Shown here: piece by piece, positions 62,842-64,000 of the stretch
Position numbering within the stretch: position 1 is the stretch's first letter
Layout of the letters: every line of letters begins with the position of its first letter
Assembly (NCBI GenBank): GCA_001598975.1
Contig: BBXU01000549.1
Coordinates: 1 to 64,000, forward strand
From: Parachlorella kessleri
Taxonomy: Eukaryota > Chlorophyta > Trebouxiophyceae > Chlorellales > Chlorellaceae
Reading direction: 5' to 3'
DNA length: 64,000 nt
Made by a program: the position numbers and the translations under genes
Notes under the pieces: generated by a model
The model's input: only the letters and a program-made list of their open reading frames with translations
Databases searched by the model: none
What the model was told of the DNA's origin: nothing

Positions 62842-62851
62842 GATTATTTAT
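62842..62851 (+). promoter_or_regulatory. Array promoter element, copy I
   Basis: An exact GATTATTTAT, but only about 110 bases before the start codon and without a clear CCCGCC directly before it. The 5' leader may be shorter here, or the true start may differ. Confidence 0.45.
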
Positions 62852-62952
62852 CGAGCAGGACGGATTGCTCTATCAAATATCATATGCAAGTACCGCTCAG
62901 TTTATTGCAAGGACTTAGAAAGAAGGTCACAGGTGCCGCGTTGTCGCCGCTC

Positions 62953-63597
62953 ATGACGCTGGCGGAGGGCAGGCTTTGGGAGGAGCACGAGTTTGGCTTA
63001 CTGGAGCCCGTAGAAAGCTTGTTTGATGTGGACGGGTTCCTACAACCCTACGAGAGCTCCCTGCTACTGGAGCGGGACCTGCTGCCGGCCGATGGCACAG
63101 CTAGTTGGCTAGTTGGCAACTTGGTAGCCGATGACGACGACAGGCTGCAGTGGGGTGGCACTTGTCAGCCCCCCAATGGCTCCTCAGCCTTGCCAAGTCT
63201 GGTGCCTGGACCCCTGCCGGAAGCAGCGCAGCCAATCGCTCTACCTCCTGGGTGGGGCAGCGCCGCGCCGGCGGCAACCGCAGCTAGCAGCGACTGGGGT
63301 AACTTGACAGTACTGCCAAGTTGTGGCAGATCCGATAGCGAGGGAAACAACCAAGCTCTGCTTGCCCCTTCGCTGAGTGCACTGCTGACCCCCACCTATA
63401 CCAGCCTTCAGCAGCAGCAACCGGAGGCAGTAGAGGGGAAGGAGCAGCCGGCGCCCCATTCAATGCAGGCGCTGCAAGAGGTGCAGCAGGGACAGCAGCA
63501 GCCGAGACGAAGGGGGCGGCCGCGCGCCGACCGCTCGCATATGACGCGTCAGCAGCTGAGGGCCATCGGGCACGCACAGGCGCACGCTCAGCGCAAG
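62953..63597 (+). CDS. Array copy I: first exon only (215 codons), rest outside the window or missing
   Basis: It starts MTLAEGRLWEEHEFGLLEPV and continues ESLFDVDGFLQPYESSLLLE, keeping the LW, LEPVESL and LQPYESSLL motifs best seen in copies A, E and F. Gln-rich stretches precede RRRGRPRADRSHMTRQQL and the helix AIGHAQAHAQRK, ending at a normal GTGCGG donor. The reading frame is open upstream to 62,593, but the family start is at 62,953. Exon 2 is not found in the 403 bases to the window edge, although it lies 175-437 bases downstream in the other copies. An R1 repeat sits in that stretch. Confidence 0.75.
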
Positions 63598-63730
63598 GTG
63601 CGGTGTTGCAGCTGTCATGTCGCTGGCTCCTTACACCAGCTGAGTGTGAAGGCTGGCAGGCATCGCTGACGGAGATAACCGGCTTGTGTGATTAGCACTG
63701 CTCATGCGCCTCAGCATAGTAGGGAGAGAA

Positions 63731-63843
63731 TTACTGGCTCAGAACTCAGGCAAGACTCAGGCTCATTCTGCATCCAGCCCTGCCCGTCCAGTCCAGCCCA
63801 GCTCTACTCCCTGTTTGCACTACCTGCCACCCATGCTAATAGT
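63731..63843 (+). repeat. Dispersed repeat R1 unit in the putative first intron of copy I
   Basis: TTACTGGCTCAGAACTCAGG, CAAGACTCAGG, CATCCAGCCCTG, then CAGCTCTACTCCCTGTTTGC and ACTACCTGCCACCCATGCTA. This is the longest well-preserved single unit and a good reference for R1. Confidence 0.8.
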
Positions 63844-64000
63844 AGCTTGCCTGTTTGTCAGGGCTGCCCTTAGTTATGGGTGGCCCAACATACAGAGTGT
63901 CTCTGCAGGTCCTTAACAAAAGGTACACAGGGACCTTGCACATTGTGACTGTGGTTAACACCACCATTTGGTCAGGCTGAATGTATCTGCTGCATGCCAT

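Larger units (their letters stand above)
61667..62952. other. Spacer between copies H and I
   Basis: The left part is similar to the 3' flank of copy G. An R1 fragment lies at about 62,346-62,440 and an R2 unit at 62,520-62,612. The promoter-like GATTATTTAT of copy I is at 62,842. Confidence 0.5.

Noticed and set aside
62593..62952. N-terminal extension of copy I
   Set aside because: It spans an R2 repeat tail and the GATTATTTAT element. The family start aligns at 62,953.

Overview
The window reads as nuclear DNA of a green alga (Chlorophyta). Genes are broken into short exons by introns of roughly 50 to 650 bases with GTGAGT/GTAAGC-type donors and TGCAG acceptors. The code is GC-rich and full of CAG/poly-Gln tracts. 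There is a plant-lineage hydroxyproline O-arabinosyltransferase, and TGTAA, the known chlorophyte polyadenylation signal, lies downstream of several genes. No bacterial operon structure, CRISPR array or rRNA was seen. Exon models below were built by eye from splice sites, phase and paralogue comparison; no RNA evidence was available.

Left part (1-14,620) holds four ordinary multi-exon genes: the 5' part of a mitochondrial Rho GTPase (Miro, minus strand); a small IF1-like mitochondrial ATPase inhibitor (plus), divergent from Miro across about 240 bases; a hydroxyproline O-arabinosyltransferase (minus) with a long Gln-rich stem; and, divergent from it, a Gln-rich nuclear-type protein with a Cys-rich TDBD-like domain (plus).

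Right part (15,690 to the end) is the remarkable region: a head-to-tail tandem array of at least nine paralogous genes, here called copies A to I, all on the plus strand with one start about every 4.3 to 6.8 kb. Copies A-H appear complete (10 exons; 9 in F), encoding proteins of about 645-680 residues. Copy I has only its first exon in the window. Each protein has an N-terminal acidic LW motif, a variable Gln tract, an AT-hook-like GRPRADRSQMT segment, and a bZIP-like helix lacking the two invariant DNA-contact residues. A long helical C-terminal half spread over seven small exons follows. I do not know a described family with this exact architecture; a lineage-specific family of bZIP-derived regulators is my inference.

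The copies share a promoter module (CCCGCC then GATTATTTAT, about 280-380 bases upstream of most starts) and an unusual set of GC-AG introns at homologous positions (11 of about 71 introns). Spacers between copies carry short dispersed repeats, a foldback element, inverted fragments of a Ty3/gypsy-like integrase with a degraded PHD finger, and an exon-1 relic. Copies G/H and C/D look like the most recent duplicates. One intron of G carries a clean 153-base insertion flanked by a 20-base target duplication that H lacks.
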